Shown here piece by piece: positions 1 through 8,385 of a DNA stretch of 64,000 nt. Position 1 is the stretch's first letter. Each line of letters opens with the position of its first letter. Under the pieces are notes generated by a model. The model ran no database searches, was not told the DNA's origin, and was given only the letters and a program-made list of their open reading frames with translations. Source of the DNA: Deltaproteobacteria bacterium (GTDB lineage Bacteria > Myxococcota_A > Polyangia > Polyangiales > JADJMO01); contig JANYDK010000073.1 of assembly GCA_025363655.1 (NCBI GenBank), positions 62,001 to 126,000 of the forward strand, read 5' to 3'. The position numbers and the translations under genes are program-made.

Positions 1-2
1 GG

Positions 3-395
3 CCGGGCCTGAGTTGGTTGTCCGACAAGATCGATCTGACGGCCGGAGGCGGACGGGTCGCAGGGAAGTACATCAAGGCGCGGAGGGTCCGGCCGGCGAC
101 TTTCGAAACGAAGGTCGTCGAGTTCGTGGGGCCGGTTCCGCGCGACGTCGCCGAACGGCTCTTCCATGCTGTCTTCTCCGTGAAGGTCTTCGAGCGGACC
201 TTTCCCTCGGAGGAGCTCAAGGTCGGTGGGGCCATGGCGCAGACCTTCGAAATGAGTGCTGCTGGTGCGCGCGCGACGAAGACCTTGGTCGACGCAAGGA
301 AGGACGGGATCGACGCGCTGTGGTCGGCATGCGAGGCGGTGAGGGCCCATCTCGAGCAGACGGGTGAACCCCACGATGTGCCGAAGCAACCGTAG
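3..395 (+). CDS. Hypothetical protein, probably 5'-truncated by the window edge
   Basis: The frame is open from the first bases of the window, so the gene may begin upstream. If it starts inside, a TTG at 18 gives 125 residues, but no convincing ribosome site precedes it. The protein is soluble, without signal peptide or membrane segment, rich in Ala, Val and charged residues, and ends with a short hydrophilic Pro/Lys tail. I do not recognise a family. It lies 57 bp upstream of the three-module protein and the TagH-like FHA gene on the same strand, so a role in that locus is possible but is only inferred from position. Confidence 0.55.
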   Translation, partial: PGLSWLSDKIDLTAGGGRVAGKYIKARRVRPATFETKVVEFVGPVPRDVAERLFHAVFSVKVFERTFPSEELKVGGAMAQTFEMSAAGARATKTLVDARKDGIDALWSACEAVRAHLEQTGEPHDVPKQP

Positions 396-452
396 ATTCG
401 AGTAGCAAGACGACGAGGCGGCTGACGCCTCTTCAGAATTTGGACGAGCTGG

Positions 453-2144
453 ATGGCCGACCGATCGCTCACCGAGGAAGAACAGGTCCGCATCAAGAAG
501 GCGGGCGAAGAGATCGTCGCGAAGCTCAGTCCCCCGCGCGCCGCTGCTGAGCTCGGGGTAGCTCCGATGGAGCTTCTCCTGGTGCTGCAAGGTACGAAGC
601 CCGTCACGCCCGAGCTTGCTGAGAAAATCGCCAAAGCGAAGGGCGTGTCCCTCGAACAGCTCGCCGCGGGGCCGGTGGTCGAACGCTTTCCCAACCGTGT
701 CGAGGCGATCGCGATCGCGCGCAAAGAAGGCTACGCAGAGGAGGCGATTCGCGAGATCCACACGCGCGCCGTGGACAAGGACCTCTCGCTGGTCGACTGG
801 ATCCTCGCACTTCGCAAAGCACAGGACCGGCACGGCACGACGTCACCCGCGGCCTCGACCAACGTCGTCGCGACGTCGACGCCTGCGTCATCCGCCGCTT
901 CGCTCGGCACCGACACGGCCGTTGGTGCCTTGCCATCACCGACCTCCGCAGCAGCTTCGCACGGAGGGGTTGCTCAGCCAGGCATGCTCGCCGAGCTCGC
1001 GCCCGTCGAGGTCGCGGTCGCACGCGCTCCAGAACCGGCGATGCAGACGATCGGAAGCGGTTCGGGCATCCCCGGGATCCAGGGCGAGCAGACCGGCATC
1101 CTGATGGCGATAGCGACCAACCAGGCCGCGCTGTCGTTGAACGAATATGCGTCGCTCTCGATGGGGCTCGAGCTCTTGCCACATCGGCGCGACGATGTGT
1201 TCAACCACTTCGGTCTGCGCAGCGAGGTCGCCCGCGAGAACGAACTACATGCCTGGTCCGCGCACTTCGAAGCTCATCCGCGCGAGAAGCGCGAGTGGGA
1301 GACCGCACGGCAACACTCTCGACACTTCTGGTACCGCTTCGACAAACCGGAAACTGCGGGACAACTCCCACCGCTGCCTCCCGTGGTACCGCCGGCCGTC
1401 TCGCAACCAGCTCCGCCGCCGCCCGGACACTTCGACTCGCGCATATCGTTCGCCGCGTCACCGACGTCGGAACCTGGCACGCCTCTGCCGGTCACTTTGC
1501 CGAGTGCCGTGCCGCGCCGCGACCTGGCCAACCCGACGGAGGTCTACGAACCGATCGTCGTCCCGGCAGTCGTCGGCGGAGGCGGTACGGACATCTACGA
1601 GCCGATCATCGCGGCGCCACCGAACGCGGCCGCGCACACGCAGCTACCAGCTCTCTCGCTCGAGGCGTATGCAAGGATCAGCGCCGAAGTGCACTTCGCA
1701 CCTCAGCGCGCAGAAGAGGTCTTCGCGCGACATGGTCTGGGCCACGCGCCGACGCGACAGGCGGTGAACGACGCATGGCAAGAGCGACTGAGGACCAACC
1801 CTGGCGACCAATGGGAATGGCAGCGCCTCTACACCCTGCGCCTCACGGCGCTCGAGCAGGCGGCCCGTCCCGCAGCGCCGCCGCCGTCGTCTGGGCTGAG
1901 CAGTCCCTACACGCGCATCGCCACGCCGCCACCGATGGCGCTGAAGGTCTATGCGCAGATGACCGTCGAGCTCGAGAAGAAGCCCCAGGACCGACAGAAG
2001 ATCCTCGCGCGCTTCGGCTTGCTCGATGCCGAGAAGCGGCGCGTCGTCGACGAGTATTGGCACACTCATCTGAGCGATCCGACGCTTCGCGTGGAATGGC
2101 AGAAGACGATCGATCGCATCCGCAAGACCTGGATGGACTTGTAG
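453..2144 (+). CDS. Protein with N-terminal XRE-like helix-turn-helix and three copies of a ~68-residue module
   Basis: The 563-residue product has no signal peptide. Residues about 25-72 read like a small Cro/C1-type helix-turn-helix (AAELGVAPMELL, then a VTPELAEKIAKAKG recognition-like helix), followed by a helical stretch and long Ala/Pro/Ser linkers. Three related modules then occur near residues 226-295, 397-465 and 495-563. Each has the pattern L-x-x-YA, an acidic L-x-x-x-P, a (V/I)-x-x-(H/R)-(F/H)-GL segment and an EW near the end. The module family is not one I can name. The TagH-like FHA gene follows 34 bp downstream on the same strand, suggesting an operon and a scaffold or regulator role in a secretion-type machine. 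Function is inferred from context only. Confidence 0.8.
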   Translation: MADRSLTEEEQVRIKKAGEEIVAKLSPPRAAAELGVAPMELLLVLQGTKPVTPELAEKIAKAKGVSLEQLAAGPVVERFPNRVEAIAIARKEGYAEEAIREIHTRAVDKDLSLVDWILALRKAQDRHGTTSPAASTNVVATSTPASSAASLGTDTAVGALPSPTSAAASHGGVAQPGMLAELAPVEVAVARAPEPAMQTIGSGSGIPGIQGEQTGILMAIATNQAALSLNEYASLSMGLELLPHRRDDVFNHFGLRSEVARENELHAWSAHFEAHPREKREWETARQHSRHFWYRFDKPETAGQLPPLPPVVPPAVSQPAPPPPGHFDSRISFAASPTSEPGTPLPVTLPSAVPRRDLANPTEVYEPIVVPAVVGGGGTDIYEPIIAAPPNAAAHTQLPALSLEAYARISAEVHFAPQRAEEVFARHGLGHAPTRQAVNDAWQERLRTNPGDQWEWQRLYTLRLTALEQAARPAAPPPSSGLSSPYTRIATPPPMALKVYAQMTVELEKKPQDRQKILARFGLLDAEKRRVVDEYWHTHLSDPTLRVEWQKTIDRIRKTWMDL

Positions 2145-2178
2145 CGCGCAAGGAGTCGCCGCAGATCTCGCGTGCGCC

Positions 2179-3174
2179 ATGAACCCCAGCACGACGCTCA
2201 CCCTTTCGCTCCACGTCACCGACACGCGCAGCGGCGCCGCGCTGCAACGGCAGTTTCGGCGATTTCCCGTGCGCCTCGGGCGCAACGCCTTGAACGACTT
2301 ACCGCTGGATTTCGGCTTCGTCTCGCAGTTCCACGTCGTGCTCGAAAAGAGCGAGCAGAGCGTGATGCTGCGTGATCTCGGCAGCCGCAACGGCGCGACG
2401 GTGAACGGCCAACGTATCGTCGCGCACGAGCGACATGACCTGGCGGCGAGCGGTTACGTGTTCGAGATCGGGCCGCTCCGATTCCAAGCGTCACTGTCGA
2501 TGATGGCGAAGCAGGGGGGCGACGATCGCACGGCGATGTTGGTGGCCGTCTCCGAGAACCCGGCCGCACAAGATGCAACGCAGGCTTGGCAGGCGTTCGT
2601 CGAGACGCCGGCTGCAAGCGGCCGCGACCCTCGCGACGTCGCGCTACAAGGCCTCCAACATCTCGCAACCACCTTTGCGAGCTCGGCGCCGACACCGGAG
2701 GATCCCGAAAGCGTGTTGCAATTCCTGCGGCGGGTGAAGTTCGCGCTCGACTTGCTCTTCGAGACTTTCATTCCGACGCGTGACGCCGTCGAGCAGACGC
2801 GGGCGCTCGTCGACCTCACGCCGCCAGCGTTTCGCGACGCCACGGCGGCGACGACCGCTGCCAATGCCGGCGAGCTCGCGCTCAATGCGCTCGATTGGCA
2901 GGATCCGAACAACGAGACGTTGCGCGCGGTGCAGAGCATCTTTGCCGATGCCGTGATCGAGCATCTGGCCGTGCCCGAAGGGGCGAAGCGGATCTTCGAC
3001 GCGCTGGCACCGAAGAGCATCGAGGGCGAGTACGCGCGAGGCGGCGCGTCGATGCGATTCGGGCCGTTCAAGGAGGCAGCGCTCTGGCGTTTGTACGAGG
3101 CCCGGCATCGCCAGCTCGAACCGCAGGCCGTCGCGATGCTGTTCGGAACGGCGCGGCCGGTCACCAAGCCATAG
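2179..3174 (+). CDS. FHA-domain protein with TagH-like (type VI secretion) C-terminal region
   Basis: Residues about 12-100 form a forkhead-associated phosphothreonine-binding domain, with the diagnostic strand motif GSRNGATVNG. A variable linker follows, and the last ~150 residues are helical, ending in LWRLYEARHRQLEP and a LFG motif, which resembles the C-terminal domain of T6SS FHA proteins (TagH/ImpI family). In that family the protein binds phosphorylated partners and post-translationally switches assembly of the secretion apparatus. No signal peptide is present, so it should be cytoplasmic. It follows the three-module protein and faces a convergent FHA/sigma-54 activator. No other T6SS core gene is visible, so the assignment to T6SS is an inference; FHA itself is clear. 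Confidence 0.8.
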   Translation: MNPSTTLTLSLHVTDTRSGAALQRQFRRFPVRLGRNALNDLPLDFGFVSQFHVVLEKSEQSVMLRDLGSRNGATVNGQRIVAHERHDLAASGYVFEIGPLRFQASLSMMAKQGGDDRTAMLVAVSENPAAQDATQAWQAFVETPAASGRDPRDVALQGLQHLATTFASSAPTPEDPESVLQFLRRVKFALDLLFETFIPTRDAVEQTRALVDLTPPAFRDATAATTAANAGELALNALDWQDPNNETLRAVQSIFADAVIEHLAVPEGAKRIFDALAPKSIEGEYARGGASMRFGPFKEAALWRLYEARHRQLEPQAVAMLFGTARPVTKP

Positions 3175-3237
3175 GTGATGGTTGCGACGGCTGTCGGATC
3201 GATCCGACATCGTCGGTCGCCCGCCCCGGTCAGCCGG

Positions 3238-4545
3238 TCACTCCGTCGCGCGCTTCAGTCCGTTCTTTTCGAGGTAGCGGTACACCGTGCGTGGATCGAT
3301 TCCGAGCCGGAGCGCGACCTCGTTCGGGTGCGTGCCAGGTTGCCGGCGAAAGATGTCCACCACTGCACGCTCTCGGTCGGCAGGTGTCACGGGTCGACCA
3401 TCCGGCTGCGCGGAACCCATCGGGTGCCCAGCGGTCGGCGCGAGTCGGCTGGCAGTGACCGATTTCGACCCGTTCCGTACGCCTTCGATGGCCGCTCGCC
3501 GCACTGCGCCGAGCAACTCACGCACGTTCCCCGGCCAGGGGCGAAGGACGCAAGCCTCCACGAGCGTCGCGTCGATGGGTAGGCCGAACTCGGCGACGCC
3601 GAGGGCGATCAGAAACGCGATGTCTTCGCAGCGATCGCGAAGCGGCGGAACACCCGCGACGTTCTGGCCAAGCCGGTAGTAGAGATCCTCGCGGAACTGC
3701 CCCGCGCCCACCGCCTTGTGGAGATCCTTGTTCGTGGCCGCGACGACCCGAACGTCTACCCGGCGGGGTACGGCGTCACCGACGCGGCGAATCTCTCCCT
3801 CCTGAAGGACGCGGAGCAGCTTCGGCTGCACGTCGATCGGCAGCTCGCCGATCTCGTCGAGGAAGAGCGTGCCGCCGTGCGTCGCCTCGAAGAGCCCGAG
3901 CTGGTCGGCGTGCGCGCCGGTGAAGGCGCCCTTTCGGTGACCGAACAGCGTGCTTTCCCACAGCTCCTTGCTCACCTCCGCCGTGTTCACCGCGCGAAAC
4001 GGACCGGTCGGGCAGGGGCCACGATCGTGGAAGACCCGTGCCGCGAACTCCTTGCCCGCGCCCGTTTCGCCGAGGATGAGGAGATGGCGCGTGTGTTTCG
4101 CATAGTCGGCGATGAGGTCGAAGGTGTCCTGCAGTGTCGGGCCCGTGACGATGCGCGGGTCGGTGATCGCGTGCGGTCCGCCGAGTCGCGCGACGTCCGG
4201 ATGAACGAGCAGGACCGATTGCCCGAGACGAATCGTCTGCGTCGCCACGCGCCCATCGCTGCCTGCAGGCTCGCCATCGGCGAACGTGCCGTTCCGGCTG
4301 CCGAGATCGCGCACGAAGACGCCCTCGTCGGTCCGACGAATCTCGGCATGCTCGCGTGAACAATGCTCATCGTCGAGCTCGGTCGAGCTGCGCCCACCAC
4401 GGCCGACCAGGACGACCTCGGTCCCAATCGGCGAGACGCGAAAGGCAGGCTTTCCGCCGATGAGCGAGAGCACGATGCCGGGCTGCGGGATGCCCGCGCT
4501 GCGGATGCTCAGCGCTTGTTCCTTCGTCGTGTCGTCGCGACCCAC
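3238..4545 (-). CDS. FHA-domain sigma-54-dependent transcriptional activator
   Basis: The protein has an N-terminal FHA domain (SREHAEIRR and GSRNGTF, residues ~45-115), then an AAA+ sigma-54 interaction domain with Walker A GETGAGKE, the GAFTGA loop that touches sigma-54, and the LFLDEIGELP Walker B segment. It ends with a Fis/HTH-like DNA-binding helix pair (EVALRLGIDPRTVYRY). It should couple Ser/Thr phosphorylation to sigma-54 promoter opening, as known for myxobacterial FHA activators. I chose the GTG that yields 435 residues because the long upstream extension is low-complexity, Arg/Ser-rich and antisense to the receiver gene. It is convergent with the TagH-like gene and divergent from the receiver gene. 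Confidence 0.9.
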   Translation of the reverse strand: MGRDDTTKEQALSIRSAGIPQPGIVLSLIGGKPAFRVSPIGTEVVLVGRGGRSSTELDDEHCSREHAEIRRTDEGVFVRDLGSRNGTFADGEPAGSDGRVATQTIRLGQSVLLVHPDVARLGGPHAITDPRIVTGPTLQDTFDLIADYAKHTRHLLILGETGAGKEFAARVFHDRGPCPTGPFRAVNTAEVSKELWESTLFGHRKGAFTGAHADQLGLFEATHGGTLFLDEIGELPIDVQPKLLRVLQEGEIRRVGDAVPRRVDVRVVAATNKDLHKAVGAGQFREDLYYRLGQNVAGVPPLRDRCEDIAFLIALGVAEFGLPIDATLVEACVLRPWPGNVRELLGAVRRAAIEGVRNGSKSVTASRLAPTAGHPMGSAQPDGRPVTPADRERAVVDIFRRQPGTHPNEVALRLGIDPRTVYRYLEKNGLKRATE

Positions 4546-4714
4546 GGCGAGACGATAGCGCACGAAGCAGGCCGCTTCGAGGGAACGACGAAAAACGAAC
4601 GGGGCACGACGAGTGCTGACGGCGGCGCGCGCGTCGCGCAGGCCGACATCGCCATGTCCACGCCTCGAGTCCTCATCGTGCACATCTGGCACGCCCGGTG
4701 AAAGGGCAGGCCGC

Positions 4715-5248
4715 ATGAGGTTGCAACCTTCGGGATCGAGGACGGACGAGTCGCCGCGTGCAGACGAGGAGCGGATTGCCATCGTGGTCACGGCAGATAC
4801 GGCCGAGGACGACCGCACGGTCGACATGGCGCCCGTTCGTGCACCGGTGTCGCGACCGCCGAGCTCGCGAAGGAAGCGCATTCTCGTCGTCGAGCCGAAC
4901 GACCATCGGCGGTTTGCTCGTGCCGAGGCGCTTCGCGAGCGGCACAGCGTGGCGACGGCGCCGGGGATGGGGGGTGCGCTTCGGCTGCTTTCGAGCGAGA
5001 CGTTCGACATCGTCCTCGTGGCGGAAGACCTTGGCGCTGACGCGTTCGCGCTTCTCGAAGCCGTCGCGATCATGTGGCCCGAAACCCGGCGCTGCGTGCT
5101 CGCGTCAGTGGCGCCGACGCGCCCAGCTGATGCGCTCGCGATGCAGCGTGCGCAGCGTGTCTACACGAGCCCCTTCGACGTCGAAGCCTTCCTCCACGAT
5201 CTAGCGCGGCGGTTCGCGCCCACGCTGGACTTGTTCCGGGATGACTGA
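4715..5248 (+). CDS. Degenerate response-regulator receiver-domain protein
   Basis: The ATG is preceded by a purine-rich site (AAAGGGCAGG) at good spacing. About 55 acidic, disordered residues lead into a ~115-residue receiver fold starting at RRKRILVVEPND. The usual acidic pair after the first strand is reduced to E-P-N-D and the phosphoacceptor strand reads DIVLVAED, with Ala where the conserved Asp should sit. It is therefore probably a pseudo-receiver that works by protein contact rather than phosphorylation. There is no output domain. It diverges from the FHA/sigma-54 activator with about 170 bp between starts, so the two may share regulation. Its stop overlaps a short repeat-bearing reading frame (ATGACTGA). 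Confidence 0.75.
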   Translation: MRLQPSGSRTDESPRADEERIAIVVTADTAEDDRTVDMAPVRAPVSRPPSSRRKRILVVEPNDHRRFARAEALRERHSVATAPGMGGALRLLSSETFDIVLVAEDLGADAFALLEAVAIMWPETRRCVLASVAPTRPADALAMQRAQRVYTSPFDVEAFLHDLARRFAPTLDLFRDD

Positions 5249-5480
5249 GACGTCGACCGCGCCGATCGACATCAGGGACGTTGCGCGATCGCCGACTCTG
5301 TCGCCGATCGACACGACTCACTCGGCCGGCTCGACCACTCACCTCGCGACCGAGTCCGCTATCTCCGGAAGGTCCACGACTGAGCTCGCGACGGACTCGG
5401 CTATCTCTGGAGGGTCCACGAGTCACCTCGCGACTGATTCCGCTATCTCCGAAAGGTCCTCGGCGATCTCGGCGACGTAG
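5241..5480 (+). CDS. Possible small Ser/Thr-rich repeat peptide, translationally coupled
   Basis: An ATG overlaps the stop of the receiver gene by eight bases and opens a 79-residue frame rich in Ser, Thr, Ala and Ile. From residue 29 it consists of three 14-residue repeats of the form G-x-S-T-T-x-L-A-T-(D/E)-S-A-I-S plus a partial fourth. No signal peptide, membrane segment or family is apparent. The coupling geometry favours translation, but the frame sits exactly on a 42-bp DNA tandem repeat, and 42 is a multiple of three, so the periodic peptide could simply mirror the DNA repeat. Treat as doubtful. Confidence 0.3.
   Translation: MTETSTAPIDIRDVARSPTLSPIDTTHSAGSTTHLATESAISGRSTTELATDSAISGGSTSHLATDSAISERSSAISAT
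5325..5477. repeat. 42-bp tandem repeat, three full copies and a partial fourth
   Basis: Units begin at 5325, 5367 and 5409, with a degenerate partial unit from 5451. Shared segments include GGTCCACGA, CTCGCGAC and GCTATCTC. Copies diverge mainly at third codon positions when read in the frame of the small overlapping peptide. The rest of the 5249-5716 gap holds no other gene that I can support; its last part is the leader of the next gene. Confidence 0.8.
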
Positions 5481-5716
5481 AACGTGTATCTCTTGGACTA
5501 CATCCTGTCCGGATTCTCCGACACGGCGATGCCCGCGGCACGTCGGGCTCGGGATGCGACCTCGACGACGACTCGCTGCGGTTCGACCTCGTGCGATCGA
5601 CCTGCGCTGGCACGAAAATAAATCGACATGCCGATCGTACGGAGGCCCGTCTCGTTACCTTAACCAAGGGAAGGCGCACTGACACGCCCTCGACCAGCAA
5701 CGTCAAGGAGACAGCC

Positions 5717-6382
5717 ATGTCCTCTTCCCTCCAGAACAAGAAGAAGAACCTTCGCAGCTCGACCCTCCACACCCTCCGTCCTGTGGGCGGCGCGGCTCCG
5801 CTCCCGACGGCGATGGTGCCGACGCCGCCCGAGGAAGTCGGCGCTGCAAGCAAGGCGCGGAGCCTCTCGCCGGTGACGCGCGTTCACCTCGACGTGGCAC
5901 CCGAGGCCGCGCGTGAGCTGCGGGCATCGACGTCGTTCTCTGCGGTGGTGGGGTCGCGCGTTGCGCACGCCGGCATGCTTGCCGACGCGATCGACTTCGC
6001 CTTCGCGTGGAGCCGGCACGCGAAGGCGGCCGAGGCGTGGCAGGCTTACGCCACGCAGCAATCGCGCTTCGCGTGGGACTACGTGATCGCGCAGCTCGAC
6101 GTCGTGCGATCGCCGCTGCTCGCCGCGGAGGCGACGGATCCGACGATTGGCCAGGAGCTGGGCGCCTTCATGCGGCTCGTTTCGGCGCGAGCCGATGCGT
6201 CTCGCCGGGCGGTCGCGACCCGTCGGACTCGGAAGCGTCTGAAAGCGCCGGCTCCGCAGCCGGGGGCATCGTCGTCGACGTCGCCTTCTGCGACGGCCTC
6301 TCCGAGTCCGAGTCCGAGTCCGAGTCCGAGTGCGACGTTGCCGACGACGACTGCGCCGCGGCCGTCGTCACTCCCGTCATGA
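5717..6382 (+). CDS. Hypothetical protein with Ser/Pro low-complexity tail
   Basis: The ATG follows an AAGGAG ribosome site seven bases upstream. The 221-residue protein starts with a basic Ser/Lys/Asn segment, then has a helical middle (about residues 60-150) containing WSRHAKAAEAWQAYA and WDYVIAQLDVV, and closes with an Arg-rich stretch and a Ser-Pro tail encoded by a TCCGAG hexamer repeated about five times near 6301-6331. No membrane segment or signal peptide is evident and I do not recognise a family. The hexamer tract could vary in copy number, changing tail length by two residues per unit without frameshift. It sits about 100 bp before the sigma-like gene. Confidence 0.7.
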   Translation: MSSSLQNKKKNLRSSTLHTLRPVGGAAPLPTAMVPTPPEEVGAASKARSLSPVTRVHLDVAPEAARELRASTSFSAVVGSRVAHAGMLADAIDFAFAWSRHAKAAEAWQAYATQQSRFAWDYVIAQLDVVRSPLLAAEATDPTIGQELGAFMRLVSARADASRRAVATRRTRKRLKAPAPQPGASSSTSPSATASPSPSPSPSPSATLPTTTAPRPSSLPS

Positions 6383-6483
6383 ATGGAGTCGTCGCCTCGT
6401 ATCCCGGTCGTGCAGCTGCACGGCCGGGGCACGGCTTTTTGCTTGATGAGCGAAGCGCGCCGAATAGATTCTCGGTCGTGCCG

Positions 6484-7059
6484 ATGGAGACACGCGCCGC
6501 CAATCCCGTCCCATCGCCAGGTGAGGTCGAATGGCACGCTCTCAGCGTTCGGCTCACGCACTACACCTGGCGCTGTCTTCGGCGCCGCTCGCTGGATCTG
6601 GCCGAGCAGTTTGCCCAGGATGCCATCGCACAGCATTTCGATCCTGCGTACCAACGTTGGGATCCGAGCGCCGAGCCCGACCTCTTTCTGCACCTCGTCA
6701 AGATCGTTCGTGGCCTCGTCTCCAATCATTGGCGCGGACGCGCCACGCGGCGAGAAACGAGCTGGGGATACGAAGATCTCGTGCGCCTCGCGGAGTCGAT
6801 CGAGCCTCCGCAAGAGGCGCTGGTCGAGGAGCAACGACGACGAACGATCACGACGCTCGCACGAAGGCGTGCCGAAAACGATCCGATCGTGCTGACGGTG
6901 CTCGACCTTTTGGACGACGGCGTCGAGTCGCAAGCGGCGCAGGTCGAAGTGAGCGGACGCACGCCGCTCGAGATTCGCAATGCGCGCCGCCGACTCTCCA
7001 CGCACGTCGCGGCCGCGATACGAATCGTCGACGAAGAGGTGCAGCATGGCCAAGCGTAA
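6484..7059 (+). CDS. Sigma-70-like (ECF-type) RNA polymerase sigma factor
   Basis: About 190 residues with the layout of a two-domain sigma factor. Residues ~25-95 resemble region 2: DLAEQFAQDAIAQHF matches the DAEDLVQDAF-type core helix and IVRGLVSNHWRGRATRRE the -10-recognising helix. The C-terminal part resembles region 4, with a helix-turn-helix ending LEIRNARRRLSTHV. The ATG was chosen because the longer frame upstream is antisense-like and overlaps the previous gene; a GTG six bases earlier is an alternative. The next gene starts inside its last codons, so the two are translationally coupled. It probably directs RNA polymerase to a small regulon, perhaps its own operon; divergence from classical ECF sequences leaves some doubt. 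Confidence 0.7.
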   Translation: METRAANPVPSPGEVEWHALSVRLTHYTWRCLRRRSLDLAEQFAQDAIAQHFDPAYQRWDPSAEPDLFLHLVKIVRGLVSNHWRGRATRRETSWGYEDLVRLAESIEPPQEALVEEQRRRTITTLARRRAENDPIVLTVLDLLDDGVESQAAQVEVSGRTPLEIRNARRRLSTHVAAAIRIVDEEVQHGQA

Positions 7060-7525
7060 GAAGGGCGATGTGCTGCCGGCGGTCGAGGCCATGGAGATGG
7101 ACGACGCGCTCGACGATGTGCTCGCGATGAGCGATGAGGAGATCGCGGCCGAGTTGCGCGCGGCTGGGGCCGATCCCGATGCGATCGGTCGAGCAGGCGC
7201 GTCGCACGCGGCGAAGCACGAGGCACGACTCGGTCGGCTCGGGTGGCAAGCGGCTGCGCGGACGCGACTCGAGACGGCGCGTGCTGCGGCGGCAGGCGTA
7301 CCGAAGACGCCGAAGTTGCCGCGCGTCGAGCTGCTCGCGCGCCTCGATGCCGCGCGTCGTGATGGACGGTTTGCGGCGCCGCTGGCAGCGGCGTTTCGGA
7401 AGCGCGATGCGGAGCAAAGCAGTGATGAGGAGCTGTGTGCTCTGCTCGACGAGATCGCGGCGCTCGATGCGATTGCGTCGGCAGAGGGGAAGGGCACGAA
7501 AGGCGAGGGCGGCGGCAAACGATGA
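7046..7525 (+). CDS. Acidic/Ala-rich hypothetical protein, possible anti-sigma or repressor partner
   Basis: The ATG lies 14 nt inside the sigma-like gene and follows GAAGAGG. The 159-residue product opens with a Lys/Arg patch (MAKRKKG), then a strongly acidic helix (EMDDALDDVLAMSDEEI), followed by Ala/Arg-rich helices and a Gly/Lys tail. There is no membrane segment. I do not recognise a family. Position between a sigma-like factor and a metallopeptidase makes it a plausible soluble anti-sigma factor or repressor that the peptidase cleaves, by analogy with ImmR-ImmA and IrrE-DdrO; this is inference only. Confidence 0.65.
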   Translation: MAKRKKGDVLPAVEAMEMDDALDDVLAMSDEEIAAELRAAGADPDAIGRAGASHAAKHEARLGRLGWQAAARTRLETARAAAAGVPKTPKLPRVELLARLDAARRDGRFAAPLAAAFRKRDAEQSSDEELCALLDEIAALDAIASAEGKGTKGEGGGKR

Positions 7526-7553
7526 GAGATCGCGCGGGGACGAGGGACCTGTC

Positions 7554-8258
7554 GTGAGCGTCATACGGAAGCCCGCGCCGGCGGCGGTCGAGGCGGCGAC
7601 GGCACTGATCGACGAGCTGGCGATCGAGGCGCCGGAGGACATCGATGTTTCGCTGATCGCGGCGCACTGCGGCCTGTTCACGTTTCCTGGTCGGTTGATG
7701 AATGAAGAGGGGCACTTGCTGCGCGCCGGGTCGCACGGGCTCGCGATGATCGCGGAGGATGCGCTGCATACGCGAAAGTGGCGGTTCGTGTTGGCGCACG
7801 AGCTCGGACACTTCCTGCTGCATCAGGGCCACGACGACTTCGCGCGGTGCACTGCCGTGAAGGGGCGGCCGGCGCGACGGCGGGTTGAATCGGAGGCGAG
7901 TGATTTTGCGAGCGAGTTGCTGTTTCCGCGGCGGATGCTCGAGCCGATGTGCCGAGGTGCCGAGGCGCTGACGCTCGCGGAAGTGCAGGCGATAGCGGAC
8001 GTCTTCGGGGCTTCGTTGCCGGCGACGGCGTTGCGGGTGTTGACGGTGACGGAGGCCGCGTGTGCGGCGGTGCATGCGACGCGGGGTATCGTTGATTGGT
8101 GGGCTGCGAGTTCGGCCTTTCGAGGGAAGGTTCGGCGCGGGAGCACGGTGCCGGCAGCGTGGAACGACTACGAATCCAGCGCTTCGCTGCGGGCTGGGTC
8201 GGCCGCGCTTGGGGTCGCGAATGCCGAGGTCATCTGGCTGGCCCACGATTCACGATGA
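7554..8258 (+). CDS. ImmA/IrrE-family (M78) metallo-endopeptidase
   Basis: The frame contains the zinc-metallopeptidase signature HELGH at residues 82-86 after a hydrophobic strand, and the downstream SEASDFASELLFP segment, which in the ImmA/IrrE family supplies the third zinc ligand (the first Glu). Such enzymes cleave a partner repressor or anti-sigma-like protein to switch on stress, mobile-element or DNA-damage genes. I start at GTG just 28 bases after the previous stop, since the larger frame upstream is out of phase with the preceding gene. The C-terminal ~90 residues are a less conserved helical region. It completes a three-gene unit with the sigma-like factor and the acidic protein. 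Confidence 0.85.
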   Translation: MSVIRKPAPAAVEAATALIDELAIEAPEDIDVSLIAAHCGLFTFPGRLMNEEGHLLRAGSHGLAMIAEDALHTRKWRFVLAHELGHFLLHQGHDDFARCTAVKGRPARRRVESEASDFASELLFPRRMLEPMCRGAEALTLAEVQAIADVFGASLPATALRVLTVTEAACAAVHATRGIVDWWAASSAFRGKVRRGSTVPAAWNDYESSASLRAGSAALGVANAEVIWLAHDSR

Positions 8259-8385
8259 CGATCAAGTGCCTCTCAACGCGCGTTGGGCATGCGCGGTGGA
8301 TGCGTTCGACGTCCGGTGCGAGCCCTTAGGCGTCGTACAGCAGGCCCGTGACAAGTGACCAGGCGCGCTTGCCGGCCGTTGGGTG

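Noticed and set aside
4546-5073. N-terminal extension of the first sigma-54 activator
   Set aside because: Arg/Ser-rich filler antisense to the receiver gene; the FHA domain is complete without it.
5325-5477. Possible CRISPR array
   Set aside because: The 42-bp units abut each other without distinct spacers, and there are no cas genes; it is a plain tandem repeat.
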